Positions 52,163 through 62,980 are shown, numbered from the stretch's first letter. The stretch: DNA of 64,000 nucleotides from Paracoccus nototheniae (GCF_004335005.1 NZ_RQRT01000010.1:1-64000); one strand, 5' to 3'. The notes: a model not told the origin generated them from the sequence alone. Numbers and translations are program-made.

Positions 52163-52786
52163 ATGAAAGATGCCTATTCCCTGATCCTGACCGCCATCGA
52201 GAGCGGCACCTATCGTCCCGGCGACCGGCTGGTCGAATCCGAGCTGGCCGAACGCTTCGGCGTCAGCCGCACCCCTGTGCGCGAGGCGCTGCAACGGCTG
52301 GAAACCCAAGCCATGCTGGTGCGCGACGGGCGCAGCCTGATCGTGGCCTCGCTGGATCACAACCAGCTGGCGGAACTGTACACCGTGCGCGCGGAACTGG
52401 AGGCGCTGGCCGGGCGGCTGGCGGCGCGTCACGCCACCCCCGAAGAGGTCCGCGTGCTGGCGCAGATGGTCGATGAGGACCGCCGCGCCAAGGGCGACCC
52501 CGAGGTGATGGCGCGGGCCAACAAGCGCTTTCACCGGCAGATCCATCTGGCCTCGCATAACCGCTATCTGGTCCAGCAGCTGGATCTGGTGCACCGGACC
52601 ATGGCGCTGATGGCGCGGACCTCGCTGGCCGCCGAAGGGCGGGGCGACACCGCGCTGGCCGAACATGCCCGCATCGTCGAGGCGATCGCGGCAGCCGACG
52701 GGCAGGCGGCGGACCGGGCGCTGCGCCAGCACATTTCGATGGCATGGGAGACGCGGCTGAGGCTTGAGGCGCAGGCGGGTGGCTGA
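52163..52786 (+). CDS. GntR-family regulator (FadR/FCD type)
   Basis: 207 residues. Winged helix (YRPGDRLVESELAERFGVSRTPVREALQRLETQAML) followed by a helical FCD effector domain with the metal-ligand pattern typical of the group (ARANKRFHRQIHLASHNRYL and EHARIVEAIAAADGQAADRAL). Regulators of this kind often control organic acid use. It runs into alkA with an overlap, an arrangement that gives no clue to its target. Confidence 0.88.
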   Translation: MKDAYSLILTAIESGTYRPGDRLVESELAERFGVSRTPVREALQRLETQAMLVRDGRSLIVASLDHNQLAELYTVRAELEALAGRLAARHATPEEVRVLAQMVDEDRRAKGDPEVMARANKRFHRQIHLASHNRYLVQQLDLVHRTMALMARTSLAAEGRGDTALAEHARIVEAIAAADGQAADRALRQHISMAWETRLRLEAQAGG

Positions 52787-53420
52787 GCCACGGCTGCCAC
52801 GGCTGATCACCACGCAGGCCGATCTGGATGAGGGATGCGCCCATCTGGCCAGCGTCTGCCCGGTCTGGGCGCGGGTTCTGCCGCAGCTGGGGCCGCTGCC
52901 CTTGCGCAGGCGCGACGACGGGTTCGCGGCCATCGCCCATGCCATCGTCGGCCAGCAGATCTCGGTCGCCGCTGCCGGGGCGATCTGGGCGCGGATGGAA
53001 ACTGCCGGCCTGACCGCCGAGGCCGCGATGCGGGGGGCCTCGGATGAGGATCTGCGCGCGGCGGGCCTGTCGCGGCCCAAGCAGCGTTACCTGCGTGCGA
53101 TTGCCGGGGCGGGTCTGGACTGGCCGGGCCTGCGCGCGATGCCTGACGATCAGGCCCTGGCGGCGCTGGTCGCGCTGCCCGGCGTGGGGGTCTGGACCGC
53201 CGAGATCTATCTGAAATTCGCGCTTGGCCGGGCCGATGTTCTGGCGGCGGGCGATCTGGCCCTGCAAGAGGCCGCGCGCACCCTGTACGACCTGCCCGCG
53301 CGCCCCGGGCCCGCCGCGCTGCGGGCCCTGGCCGAACCGTGGCAGCCATGGCGGGCGGTTGCGGCGCGGGGGTTGTGGGCCTATTACCGGCTGGCCAAGG
53401 GACGCGAGGGAACCATATGA
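52779..53420 (+). CDS. DNA-3-methyladenine glycosylase II (AlkA-like)
   Basis: Base-excision glycosylase of the helix-hairpin-helix-GPD superfamily, 213 residues. AIAHAIVGQQISVAAAGAIW, the HhH LVALPGVGVWTAEIYLKFAL and the catalytic aspartate in VLAAGDLALQEAART (about residue 165) are intact. Lacks the extra N-terminal domain of E. coli AlkA, as in many short homologues. GTG start at 52779 overlaps the GntR stop; its own stop overlaps the esterase start (ATGA). Confidence 0.9.
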   Translation: MAEPRLPRLITTQADLDEGCAHLASVCPVWARVLPQLGPLPLRRRDDGFAAIAHAIVGQQISVAAAGAIWARMETAGLTAEAAMRGASDEDLRAAGLSRPKQRYLRAIAGAGLDWPGLRAMPDDQALAALVALPGVGVWTAEIYLKFALGRADVLAAGDLALQEAARTLYDLPARPGPAALRALAEPWQPWRAVAARGLWAYYRLAKGREGTI

Positions 53421-54073
53421 CCGACATGCTGACATCCGACCGCAAGGGCCCGCAGACCGCCACCTCGGTCGTGGTCTTTGTGCATGGCTATGGCTCGGAC
53501 GGGGCCGATCTGATGGGGCTGGCCGATCCGCTGTCCGCGCATCTGCCGCAGACCGCCTTTTACGCCCCCGACGCGCCGGAACCTTGCCGCAACAATCCGA
53601 TGGGATATCAGTGGTTTCCGATCCCCTGGCTGGACGGCTCGGCCGAAGAGGATGCGCGGTCCAGCATGGCGCAATCGACGATCGCGTTGAATGCGTTTCT
53701 GGACCGGGTGCTGGCGGATGAGGGGCTGACCCCCGACCGCATGGTTCTGGTGGGCTTTTCGCAGGGCACGATGATGACCCTGCATGTCGTGCCCCGCCGG
53801 GCAGAACCCATCGCTGGGATCGTCGGCTTTTCGGGCCGCCTGCTGCAGCCCGAACTGCTGGCGGAACAGGCCCAAAGCCGTCCGCCCGTCCTGCTGATCC
53901 ACGGCGATCAGGACGAGATGGTCCCCTTTGACGACATGGCGCTGGCCGGACAGACCCTGCAAGAGGCCGGCTTCACCGTCTATGGCCATGTGATGGAGGG
54001 CACCGGCCACGGCATCGCGCCCGACGGGCTGTCGGTGGCGCTGGCGTTCCTGAAAGAGCATCTGAAGGACTAG
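53417..54073 (+). CDS. Alpha/beta hydrolase, carboxylesterase/phospholipase type
   Basis: 218 residues of the EstB/APT1-like group. Oxyanion block VVVFVHGYGSDGADLMGLAD, nucleophile elbow LVGFSQGTMMTLH (Ser about 117), acid in LIHGDQDEMVPFD and histidine in MEGTGHGIAPDG complete the triad. Probably a short-chain carboxylesterase or lysophospholipase. Translationally coupled to alkA. Confidence 0.9.
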   Translation: MTDMLTSDRKGPQTATSVVVFVHGYGSDGADLMGLADPLSAHLPQTAFYAPDAPEPCRNNPMGYQWFPIPWLDGSAEEDARSSMAQSTIALNAFLDRVLADEGLTPDRMVLVGFSQGTMMTLHVVPRRAEPIAGIVGFSGRLLQPELLAEQAQSRPPVLLIHGDQDEMVPFDDMALAGQTLQEAGFTVYGHVMEGTGHGIAPDGLSVALAFLKEHLKD

Positions 54074-54176
54074 GCCGGGGCAGGGCCGCCCCTTGCCCAT
54101 GGTAGGCAAGATGGACAAACGGCCCCAACTCTCCTATCGACCGAAGAAATCCGACCCTTTGGCGAGCGTTTCCGAC

Positions 54177-57023
54177 ATGCCCCTTTCCGCCACCCCGACT
54201 GCATCATCGGACGCGTCCGTTCCCGCAGAGCTGGTCCGCGCCCTTCGCGAACATGCCGATTTGCCCGCCCTGCAGGATCGCGACCACGCGCTGAGCTATG
54301 CGGAACTGGCCGATTTCGTCGCGCTGTTCCAGGACCGGCTGACCGATGACGGCCCGGTGGCGATCTTCGGCACGCCGGGCGTTCTGCTGGCGGCGGCGGC
54401 GGTCGGATGCGTGATCGGGGGGCGGCCCTTCGTGCATCTGGACCCGGCCATGCCACAGGTCGTGCTGACGAATATCGTGGACGAGCTGGCTGTGGGCACC
54501 ATCGTGACCTGCCAGCAGCCTGCGCCCGGCCAGTTGCCGGATCGCTGCCGCATCATGGCCGCGCAGGGCTGTCTGGGCCAGCGACCGCCCGCGACGCGTG
54601 CCCCGCTGGTCGCCGTGGAAGTGGCACCGTCTGACATCATCTATCTGGTCGCCACATCCGGCACGACGGGGCGGCCCAAATGCATTCCCGTCACCCATGA
54701 CGCGGCCTTTCTGTCCTATCGCTGGCGCGACGCCTTTACCCCCTATGACCCGACGATGAAGATCGGCATCTATATCTTTGCGATATGGGAGCTGTTTCGC
54801 CCGCTGCGGAACGGTGCCGCGCTGGTCTTTCCGGGGCTGAACGACCTGATGTCGCCGCAGGCGCTGGTCGCGTTCCTGTCGCGCCATGCCATTGACGAGA
54901 TGCTGTTCACCCCGTCCTTTTTCGAAAAGACGCTGACCGCGATCGACCCCGCAACCGGCGCAGCCCTGCCCTTGCGCCGCGTGATCCTGAACGGAGAGGT
55001 GGTCGGCGACCGTCTGGTGGCCGAGGCGCGCGCGCGGCTGCCCCATGCGGAGCTGTGGAACCTCTACAGCATCTGCGAGACGCATGACATCAGCATCACC
55101 CGGCTTGGCGGCGCCCCGGGGTTCGGGCAGGGCACGGCGGTCGGGGTGGCGATGCCGCATCTGCAGGCGGTGGTGCTGGACGATCAGGACCGGCCCTGCC
55201 CGGCGGGTCAGCCGGGGCTGCTGCATTTCGAAGGCCCCCGGATGCTGGGCCCCGGCTATGTGAACCGCTCTGATGAGACCGCGCAGCGGTTCCGCAGCCT
55301 GACATTGGACGGGCGGGACTGCCGGCTTTATGACACCGGCGACCGGGGCTTTGTGGCGGCGGATGGCCAGATCCATGTGCTGGGCCGCATCGCGCATATG
55401 CTGAAGCTGCGGGGCCACAGCATCCAGACCCGCGAGCTGACCGAGACGATGGCCGCCCATCTTGCCTTTGCGCAGGCGATCCCATGGGTCCGGCAGGATG
55501 GCGATCAGGGTCAGGTTCTGGTCGTCTATTACACCGCCGATGCTGCCCAGATGGACCGGAATGCCGCGTGTTGGGGACTTGGCGCAGGCTGGGCGCGGAT
55601 GCCCGCCGCGCTGGCCGGGGCGTTGCAGCAGGGATTGCCGCGATATTGCATCCCGACCTGGCTGGTGCATCTGGACGAGATCCCGATCAACCCGGTTTCG
55701 GGCAAATGCGATTTCAAGGCGCTGCCTGCGGTTCCGTCCGAGACGGCCCGACCCGACGGCGCCCCCCATGACGATGCGGCCGACGCCCTGCCCGTTACCC
55801 GCTTCGCAGCGCGAATTCTGGGCTGCCCGGTGGGCAGCGTCGATCCCGCCCGGTCCTTTCACGATCAGGGCGGCGATTCGCTGATGTGCGTCGATCTGCT
55901 GCTGTCGCTGGAAACAGCCTATGGCCGCCCGGTCGATTTTGACTGGGCGCTGAACCTGCCGCTGCTGCGGCTGCATGATCTGCTGACCGACACGGCCGCA
56001 TCCGGGCCCCGGCCCGACGCCTTCCGGCAAAAGGGCATCCTGCTGACCGGTGCCACGGGCTTTCTGGGCGGTCATGTGCTGGCCGAGGCCGCCCGCCATC
56101 TGCCCGCCGATCAGGTGATCTATTGTCTTGTGCGTCCGCGCAATAACGATCCCGCAGCCCGGCTGGCTGCGCAGGCCCGCGCGCATGGCGTGCCCGCCGA
56201 CCGGGTCGTGGCTGTTGCGGGGGCCCTCGACGATCCGCGTTTCGGCCTGCCGCAAGGCGCCTATGATGCGCTGGCGGACAAGGTCGGGGCCGTGATCCAT
56301 TGCGCGGCGATGGTCAATCTGGCCATCGACCGCGCATTGATGGAGGCATGGTCGCAGGCCGGGATCGCGACCATCGTGCAGTTCTGCCGCGATGCCGGGG
56401 CGCCGCTGGCCTTTTCCAGCTCGACCTCGGTCTTTCCCGATCGGGGTGGGCCGTTCCCCGAAGGGCCTGCGACGCCTTTCGACGGCATCTCGGGCTATGG
56501 CGCGGCCAAGATCGCGGCCGAGGATGCGATTGCCCGGGCGGGTATCGCCGCCGCGATCCTGCGCCTGCCCTCGCTCTATGATCTGGAGGCGCCCAATCCC
56601 AAGGATATCTACGAGGTCATTCTTGAGGCCTGCCGCCAGTCGCAATGCGCGCCACAGGGCATGGCGTTCCGAATGACCGATGTGCGGGCGGCGGCGCGGC
56701 TGCTGGTGCAAGGCGCTGTGCCCCAGGGGCTGCGCATTGCCAATCTGATCGCCGATGACGCCGTGGGCGCGCCGGGTCTGGAAACCGTGCCCCTGGCCGC
56801 CTGGCTGGACCGGGCGCCCCTGTCCCCGTCCGAGCGGCGCTTGCTGCAGGAGAACCCGACCATCCTGCAGGCGGATGCGCGTTACGACAATGCGGCGGCC
56901 AAGGAATTGTGGCCGGGGTCGTTCGCGCAGATCTTCGACAGGCCTGCGCTGATGGCGCGGCGCCTGTCGTCTGATCCGGCTTTGGCCCCGGCCATGGCGG
57001 TCACCACAGGGATCCGGCGTTGA
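54177..57023 (+). CDS. Adenylation-thiolation-thioester reductase enzyme (NRPS-like carboxylic acid reductase)
   Basis: Single-module enzyme of about 948 residues with no condensation domain. Adenylation domain (residues about 20-540): YLVATSGTTGRPKCIPVTHD, LYSICETHDIS, LYDTGDRGF, GRIAHMLKLRGHSIQ and INPVSGKCDFK with the catalytic lysine. Carrier domain with phosphopantetheine serine in HDQGGDSLMCVDL (about 567). Reductase domain (about 620-948): ILLTGATGFLGGHVLAEAA, then SSSTSVFPDRGG and YGAAK (about 773). Such enzymes activate an acid, load it and release an aldehyde or alcohol with NADPH. A phosphopantetheinyl transferase is needed in trans. Start uncertain: 54099 and 54111 are alternatives. 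Confidence 0.88.
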   Translation: MPLSATPTASSDASVPAELVRALREHADLPALQDRDHALSYAELADFVALFQDRLTDDGPVAIFGTPGVLLAAAAVGCVIGGRPFVHLDPAMPQVVLTNIVDELAVGTIVTCQQPAPGQLPDRCRIMAAQGCLGQRPPATRAPLVAVEVAPSDIIYLVATSGTTGRPKCIPVTHDAAFLSYRWRDAFTPYDPTMKIGIYIFAIWELFRPLRNGAALVFPGLNDLMSPQALVAFLSRHAIDEMLFTPSFFEKTLTAIDPATGAALPLRRVILNGEVVGDRLVAEARARLPHAELWNLYSICETHDISITRLGGAPGFGQGTAVGVAMPHLQAVVLDDQDRPCPAGQPGLLHFEGPRMLGPGYVNRSDETAQRFRSLTLDGRDCRLYDTGDRGFVAADGQIHVLGRIAHMLKLRGHSIQTRELTETMAAHLAFAQAIPWVRQDGDQGQVLVVYYTADAAQMDRNAACWGLGAGWARMPAALAGALQQGLPRYCIPTWLVHLDEIPINPVSGKCDFKALPAVPSETARPDGAPHDDAADALPVTRFAARILGCPVGSVDPARSFHDQGGDSLMCVDLLLSLETAYGRPVDFDWALNLPLLRLHDLLTDTAASGPRPDAFRQKGILLTGATGFLGGHVLAEAARHLPADQVIYCLVRPRNNDPAARLAAQARAHGVPADRVVAVAGALDDPRFGLPQGAYDALADKVGAVIHCAAMVNLAIDRALMEAWSQAGIATIVQFCRDAGAPLAFSSSTSVFPDRGGPFPEGPATPFDGISGYGAAKIAAEDAIARAGIAAAILRLPSLYDLEAPNPKDIYEVILEACRQSQCAPQGMAFRMTDVRAAARLLVQGAVPQGLRIANLIADDAVGAPGLETVPLAAWLDRAPLSPSERRLLQENPTILQADARYDNAAAKELWPGSFAQIFDRPALMARRLSSDPALAPAMAVTTGIRR

Positions 57024-57774
57024 CCTGATGATCGGCCATGGTGATCGCCCGCGCCGCATCGCTGGCCAGAAATGATGCAAGGGCCGCGATCTCGTCGGGC
57101 TGGACCAGCTGGCCCTGCGGGTTCGAAGCCTCATAGGTGGCGCGGACCTCGGCCTCGGACTGGCCCGATTGCGCCATGTCCTGGGCGATGAACTGCTGCA
57201 GCATCTCGGTTTCGACCCATGTCGGGCTGATGCTGTTGCAGGTGACGCCATGCGCCGCCCCCTCCAGCGCGACGCAGCGACCCAGACCCAGCAGCCCCGC
57301 CTTGGAGGCGCAATAGGCGGCATTGCTGGCCATGCCCTGATGCGCCGCGACCGAGGCGATGTTGACGATGCGCCCCCATTTCTGCTGCATCATCACCGGC
57401 ATGACCGCCCGGATCATCTTGAAGGTGCCGGTCAGATTGGTGTCGATCGCATCGTCCCAGATGCCATCGGGATGGCCGGGCACCGGGGCCTCTTCATAGA
57501 CGCCCGCCGCGTTCACCAGCACATCGATGCGCCCGTGATCGGCCAGAACACCCTGAACAAAGGCGGTGACGCTGTCGGACCGGCGCACGTCCAGCGCCGC
57601 GACGCTGACCTGCGGCCCAAGCGTGGCGCGCAGATCGCGTTCGAACGCCGGATCGTCGCCGCGCCGCGCGCCGATGCGCAGGGTCAGGCCATCCGCCACA
57701 AGCCGCCGCGCGACGGCCTTGCCGATCCCTGACAGTCCGCCGGTGACAATTGCGATCCTTTGTGTCGTGCTCAT
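57001..57774 (-). CDS. Short-chain dehydrogenase, 3-hydroxybutyrate-dehydrogenase-like
   Basis: Classical SDR, 257 residues. IAIVTGGLSGIGKAVARRL (TGxxxGxG), NAAG at about 88, catalytic Ser in VNIASVAAHQGMASNAAYCASKAG with the YxxxK pair (about 155-159) and a C-terminal ITMADHQVNAGSLW in place of the usual DGG. Its 3' end overlaps the convergent adenylation-reductase gene by 23 bases. It may act on the aldehyde or alcohol made by that enzyme, but convergent orientation makes this only a suggestion. Confidence 0.85.
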   Translation of the reverse strand: MSTTQRIAIVTGGLSGIGKAVARRLVADGLTLRIGARRGDDPAFERDLRATLGPQVSVAALDVRRSDSVTAFVQGVLADHGRIDVLVNAAGVYEEAPVPGHPDGIWDDAIDTNLTGTFKMIRAVMPVMMQQKWGRIVNIASVAAHQGMASNAAYCASKAGLLGLGRCVALEGAAHGVTCNSISPTWVETEMLQQFIAQDMAQSGQSEAEVRATYEASNPQGQLVQPDEIAALASFLASDAARAITMADHQVNAGSLW

Positions 57775-57898
57775 CGTTTCAACCTGCTCTTTGACGAAGG
57801 TGGCCCACGGGTGGCCCGTGGGCGTGAAAGGCAGCCTTGTGCCAGCATCCGGGGCCCTTATGGCGGGGGCAGGGCCTGTCGTCCAACAGGAAATCCCT

Positions 57899-57943
57899 AA
57901 GGCCCGCCGCCGAAAGGCCCCGGCGGCCAAGGATGCGGGCCTT
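57899..57943 (-). terminator. Nested GC hairpin downstream of thiC
   Basis: Outer arms AAGGCCCGC / GCGGGCCTT enclose GCCGCC / GGCGGC. Lies 44 bases after the thiC stop in the 212-base gap before the SDR gene. No T-run, so termination is tentative. The rest of the gap has another hairpin (GCCCACGG/CCGTGGGC, 57803-57823) and no gene. Confidence 0.45.
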
Positions 57944-57986
57944 GCGAAACCGGGACGGTTCGGCCCGCAATCTGACGCCGCGCGGC

Positions 57987-60167
<2,181 letters not shown>

Positions 60168-60202
60168 TCAAAGCGTCGGATTGGCTGTAGCTTGGGAAGT
60201 TT

Positions 60203-60222
60203 TGGCTCCGGCGGTAGGGGTC
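60203..60222 (-). other. attL: 3'-end fragment of a tRNA-Asn gene
   Basis: Minus strand reads GACCCCTACCGCCGGAGCCA, which is the T-stem 3' half, acceptor stem, discriminator G and CCA of alphaproteobacterial tRNA-Asn(GUU). The rest of the tRNA is absent to the right, where the sequence turns AT-rich and the integrase follows. This marks the left junction of an integrated element; the intact tRNA gene should lie at the other end, outside the window. Confidence 0.75.
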
Positions 60223-60377
60223 ATGAAATAGAAAACAACATTTCCAAACGGTCGATGCTTGGAGGCTCGAGCCATGTCAACATACTAAAAACATTAAATT
60301 AAAATTGATTCCCAGCGACCTAGCAAAAGTTATGTGCTCAAAGAGCATCTTGAGACCAATAGAAAGAAGAAACTTGA

Positions 60378-60398
60378 AGTAGGCCAAAAAGTAGGCCA
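60378..60398 (+). repeat. Direct repeats upstream of int (candidate arm-type sites)
   Basis: AGTAGGCCA at 60378-60386 and 60390-60398, 12 bases apart, between the attachment fragment and the integrase start. Position and spacing fit integrase arm-binding sites. Confidence 0.55.
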
Positions 60399-60432
60399 CA
60401 CTCTACTGGAGAACTATCCAGATCGGTGACTC

Positions 60433-61707
60433 ATGGCGAGAACGACACGACTTTTGACAAGCAAGGACGTTCAACGAGCCTTGCGGGGACAGCTTGAACC
60501 AAAGCGATATGCCGACGGCGAGAACCTATATCTCCGTGTCAGAAGCACCGGCTCTTGCTACTGGATCTACATGACGGTGAAGGACGGTCGAAAGACCGAA
60601 TTGACGCTGGGAAAGGTCGCTGACATGGGTGCAGGAGGACCTACGAGCGACTTGCAAAAAGTCGCAACTGCATCGCTCGAGGCTGCTCGCGTCGCTAGGG
60701 GCACAGTGGCACGCGACCTAAAATCGGGCATCAAAATCGCGACCATGACAACCAAAGAAAAAAAGAACGCTATACCGACTGAGCATCCCTTGGCCGAACT
60801 AGCTGTCGTTTACGCGGCCTACAAAGGTTCGTTAAACCGAAAGCGCCAACTTGAACTGGCACGCCTTCTCAAATCGCTAACGTTTGCTGCTCCAGATGTG
60901 ACTGATATTCGAATGATTACAAAGGCTCACGCACGAAAATGGCGGGATGCGCGAAGGCAGGCAGTGTCAATTGAAAGTGTTGTTAGAGAATGCAATGTTA
61001 TTAAATCAATATTTTCTATCTATATTAACGAAAGAGATTTAAATATAGCAAACCCATTTGTCGGTTTGCCGATACAGGAGGCATCAGCAGGGCGCACCGC
61101 AATGGAAAAACGGCTGCCATTGTCGATTTCTGAAATTCATCTAATAAGAGAAAAAATATATGATAGCTGTCGTAATGTGGAAGTCGGTTACATCTGGGAT
61201 GTTTTAGCATTAACAGGTGCTCGTGGCGCTGAGATACAGGGGTTGAAGTGCTCTGATGTCTACCTACAGCACGCTATTCCTCACCTTCGGATCGAAACGA
61301 GCGATGGACGGTCGGTTAAGTCGGATGAGTCGATAAGATGGATACCGTTATATGGTCTTGCGTATGATGCAGTGCAAAACGCTCTAAGAAAAAATTATAG
61401 CACCGGCCATCTTTTCGGGCGTTTAGGCAAGGTGGGCTACACCAACATTTCCAATGTCATTATGAAGCAGGTTCGTAAAGTGACTGCAGACAAGAGAAAA
61501 GTTGGCCATAGTTTACGGCATAGTATCGTTGATCTATTGAGAGAGAATAATATACCGAAGGAAGTTTCGTATCCGTTCACGGGGCATGCATCCTCAGAAA
61601 TATCGGAGAAAGTATATGGATCTCGCGAAAAGCAGCTTTATAAGACAAATGAAATAATTAAAGGAATGATGGAAAGGTATTCTCAGTCAATCGCGGCAAA
61701 GACTTAG
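60433..61707 (+). CDS. int: Tyrosine recombinase / P4-type integrase
   Basis: 424 residues. N-terminal DUF4102-like arm domain (RYADGENLYLRVRSTGSCYW, residues 26-44), core-binding domain (about 120-215), catalytic domain with R264 (TGARGAEIQG), a beta-hairpin K/R around 297-302, H359-x-x-R362 (HSLRHS), H385 (FTGHAS) and the nucleophile Y395 (SEKVYG). All catalytic positions are present, so it should be active. AT-rich codons unlike the neighbouring thiC. ATG 60433 is preceded by a weak ribosome site. Located 210 bases from the tRNA-Asn fragment, as expected for the element's own integrase. Confidence 0.93.
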   Translation: MARTTRLLTSKDVQRALRGQLEPKRYADGENLYLRVRSTGSCYWIYMTVKDGRKTELTLGKVADMGAGGPTSDLQKVATASLEAARVARGTVARDLKSGIKIATMTTKEKKNAIPTEHPLAELAVVYAAYKGSLNRKRQLELARLLKSLTFAAPDVTDIRMITKAHARKWRDARRQAVSIESVVRECNVIKSIFSIYINERDLNIANPFVGLPIQEASAGRTAMEKRLPLSISEIHLIREKIYDSCRNVEVGYIWDVLALTGARGAEIQGLKCSDVYLQHAIPHLRIETSDGRSVKSDESIRWIPLYGLAYDAVQNALRKNYSTGHLFGRLGKVGYTNISNVIMKQVRKVTADKRKVGHSLRHSIVDLLRENNIPKEVSYPFTGHASSEISEKVYGSREKQLYKTNEIIKGMMERYSQSIAAKT

Positions 61708-61759
61708 GTATGCGCTAATTGAAAATTTGAAACTTTTCACCAGTGCGCCTATATTTTTC

Positions 61760-61788
61760 TTGACATTCCCGGTAGGCTATGGTATGGT
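61760..61788 (+). promoter_or_regulatory. Promoter in front of the RHH gene
   Basis: TTGACA, 17-base spacer, TATGGT, a near-consensus sigma-70 promoter. Just downstream the transcript would carry a CGCAGA/TCTGCG hairpin (61807-61824) inside a 17-codon basic ORF (61798-61851) before the RHH start at 61880. Confidence 0.65.
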
Positions 61789-61879
61789 AGAACCAACATG
61801 AAAAAACGCAGAAGAAAATCTGCGCGGCGTGTTGCAACTCCTAACACATAAATAAAGTATATGTCGTTAGTGAGGCTTT

Positions 61880-62071
61880 ATGGAAAATTTACATATTAGA
61901 ATACCGTCGTCGGTCAAACGCAGTTTGCGGCAACGAAGTCAGGCATTAGGGATTTCAATGTCTGCTTATTTACTTGTTATTATTGATGCTGAACTTACTC
62001 GTCGCGATATTTCTGCGACCGGGAGTGAGGAAATGGAAGAAACGGCACTGGGCTTTTGCCTTATTCAGTGA
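61880..62071 (+). CDS. Ribbon-helix-helix (Arc/CopG-like) DNA-binding protein
   Basis: 63 residues: MENLHIRIPSSVKRSLRQRSQALGISMSAYLLVIIDAEL fits a beta strand, helix A (basic) and helix B of the RHH fold; an acidic tail follows. Such small proteins repress promoters in plasmids, phages and islands, or act as antitoxins. No toxin-like partner overlaps it. TGAGG upstream of ATG 61880. Likely controls the strong promoter before it or the following Rep-like gene. Confidence 0.7.
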   Translation: MENLHIRIPSSVKRSLRQRSQALGISMSAYLLVIIDAELTRRDISATGSEEMEETALGFCLIQ

Positions 62072-62213
62072 CCGTCTAGGGAATCCCTGAGGGGAGCCAA
62101 AACCATCTGCCAGTTATCATCTGCCCAACAGCGGGCATTATTCGATGCTAATCCGAATTGCCGGGCTAGCAAGGTTTAATAATGGGAGTCATACATCGCT
62201 ATAAGGAGATACT

Positions 62214-62927
62214 TTGGAAAATGTTAAAATAAAAAATTACTTGCGTGCGTTTTCGGAAGAAAATATAGAAAATACTTTTCTTGCAAATGCTGCCTGCGGA
62301 ATGAAATCGTTTAGCCAGCTGGACGAGCGGTGTATCACAATAAGCGCACATATGTCCAATAAGCAATATCATGGACTTATTTGCCGGTCAATCTTCGAGA
62401 CATCAGAAAAGCTATGCTATCAAAGTGGTTTGAAAAAGCAGAGCCCATCACACTGCGGGTTAGTCTCTTTCATCGACTATGACGGCAGCAAATTCACGTC
62501 AGCCGATAGGAATGGTAAAAAGCCCCACTTTCATGCTCTCTTATTTTTCCCGCATGGGCTTCAACCTGCTGCAGTAGTAGATCTTACAACTCGCATTAAA
62601 AATTTACTAAATGACTTTGGATATAGAGGAATGCTTCAGAACGGTTGGCGATCAAGTAACTACGTCAAAGAATTTGATCGGCATAGGCCTGCTTCCAATA
62701 ACTCATTGCGACCGGCATCGCTAAGCAGTGCAGTCTTGTATGCCGCCAAAGACGAAGTGGCGGAGGGCGCCGATTTTGGTGTTTATCTACCTTTTGATGA
62801 ACGTGCTCAAATGGGGAGAAACGCGTATCGTGCAATGGTAAAGCAACGAAGTATTATTATGTTTCAGTTGAGGGGTGAATCGCAGTGGAAGATTTATCGG
62901 CAACCCCAAATCAAGGATTGTATGTGA
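62214..62927 (+). CDS. Putative HUH-endonuclease / Rep-like protein, TTG start
   Basis: 237 residues. Three ordered motifs resemble rolling-circle Rep proteins: motif I RCITISAH (about 39-46), motif II PHFHALLFF with H105-x-H107 as metal ligands, and motif III LYAAKD with Y176 as possible nucleophile and K179. No helicase domain. The start is TTG 62214 with AAGGAG five bases upstream; the next in-frame methionine is beyond motif-free sequence at residue 30. Preceded by a 142-base gap without genes. Inferred role: nicking and replication initiation of the excised element. No close relative recognised by eye. Confidence 0.6.
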   Translation: MENVKIKNYLRAFSEENIENTFLANAACGMKSFSQLDERCITISAHMSNKQYHGLICRSIFETSEKLCYQSGLKKQSPSHCGLVSFIDYDGSKFTSADRNGKKPHFHALLFFPHGLQPAAVVDLTTRIKNLLNDFGYRGMLQNGWRSSNYVKEFDRHRPASNNSLRPASLSSAVLYAAKDEVAEGADFGVYLPFDERAQMGRNAYRAMVKQRSIIMFQLRGESQWKIYRQPQIKDCM

Positions 62928-62980
62928 TAAGGCGGTCTTATTGCGAATAAAGTGCCACAGCTTTAAATTAAATTAAACTT

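Noticed and set aside
54204..57323. 1039-codon minus-strand open frame opposite the adenylation-reductase gene
   Set aside because: Antisense shadow with Arg/Gln/His-rich composition; the plus strand encodes intact catalytic motifs throughout.
57803..57823. GC hairpin in the gap between thiC and the SDR gene as a riboswitch
   Set aside because: A simple 8-9 bp stem with no recognised aptamer features; position fits only a general leader or chance hairpin.
61798..61851. 17-codon basic ORF MKKRRRKSARRVATPNT
   Set aside because: No ribosome site, lies within a few bases of the predicted transcript start and coincides with a hairpin; not called as a gene.
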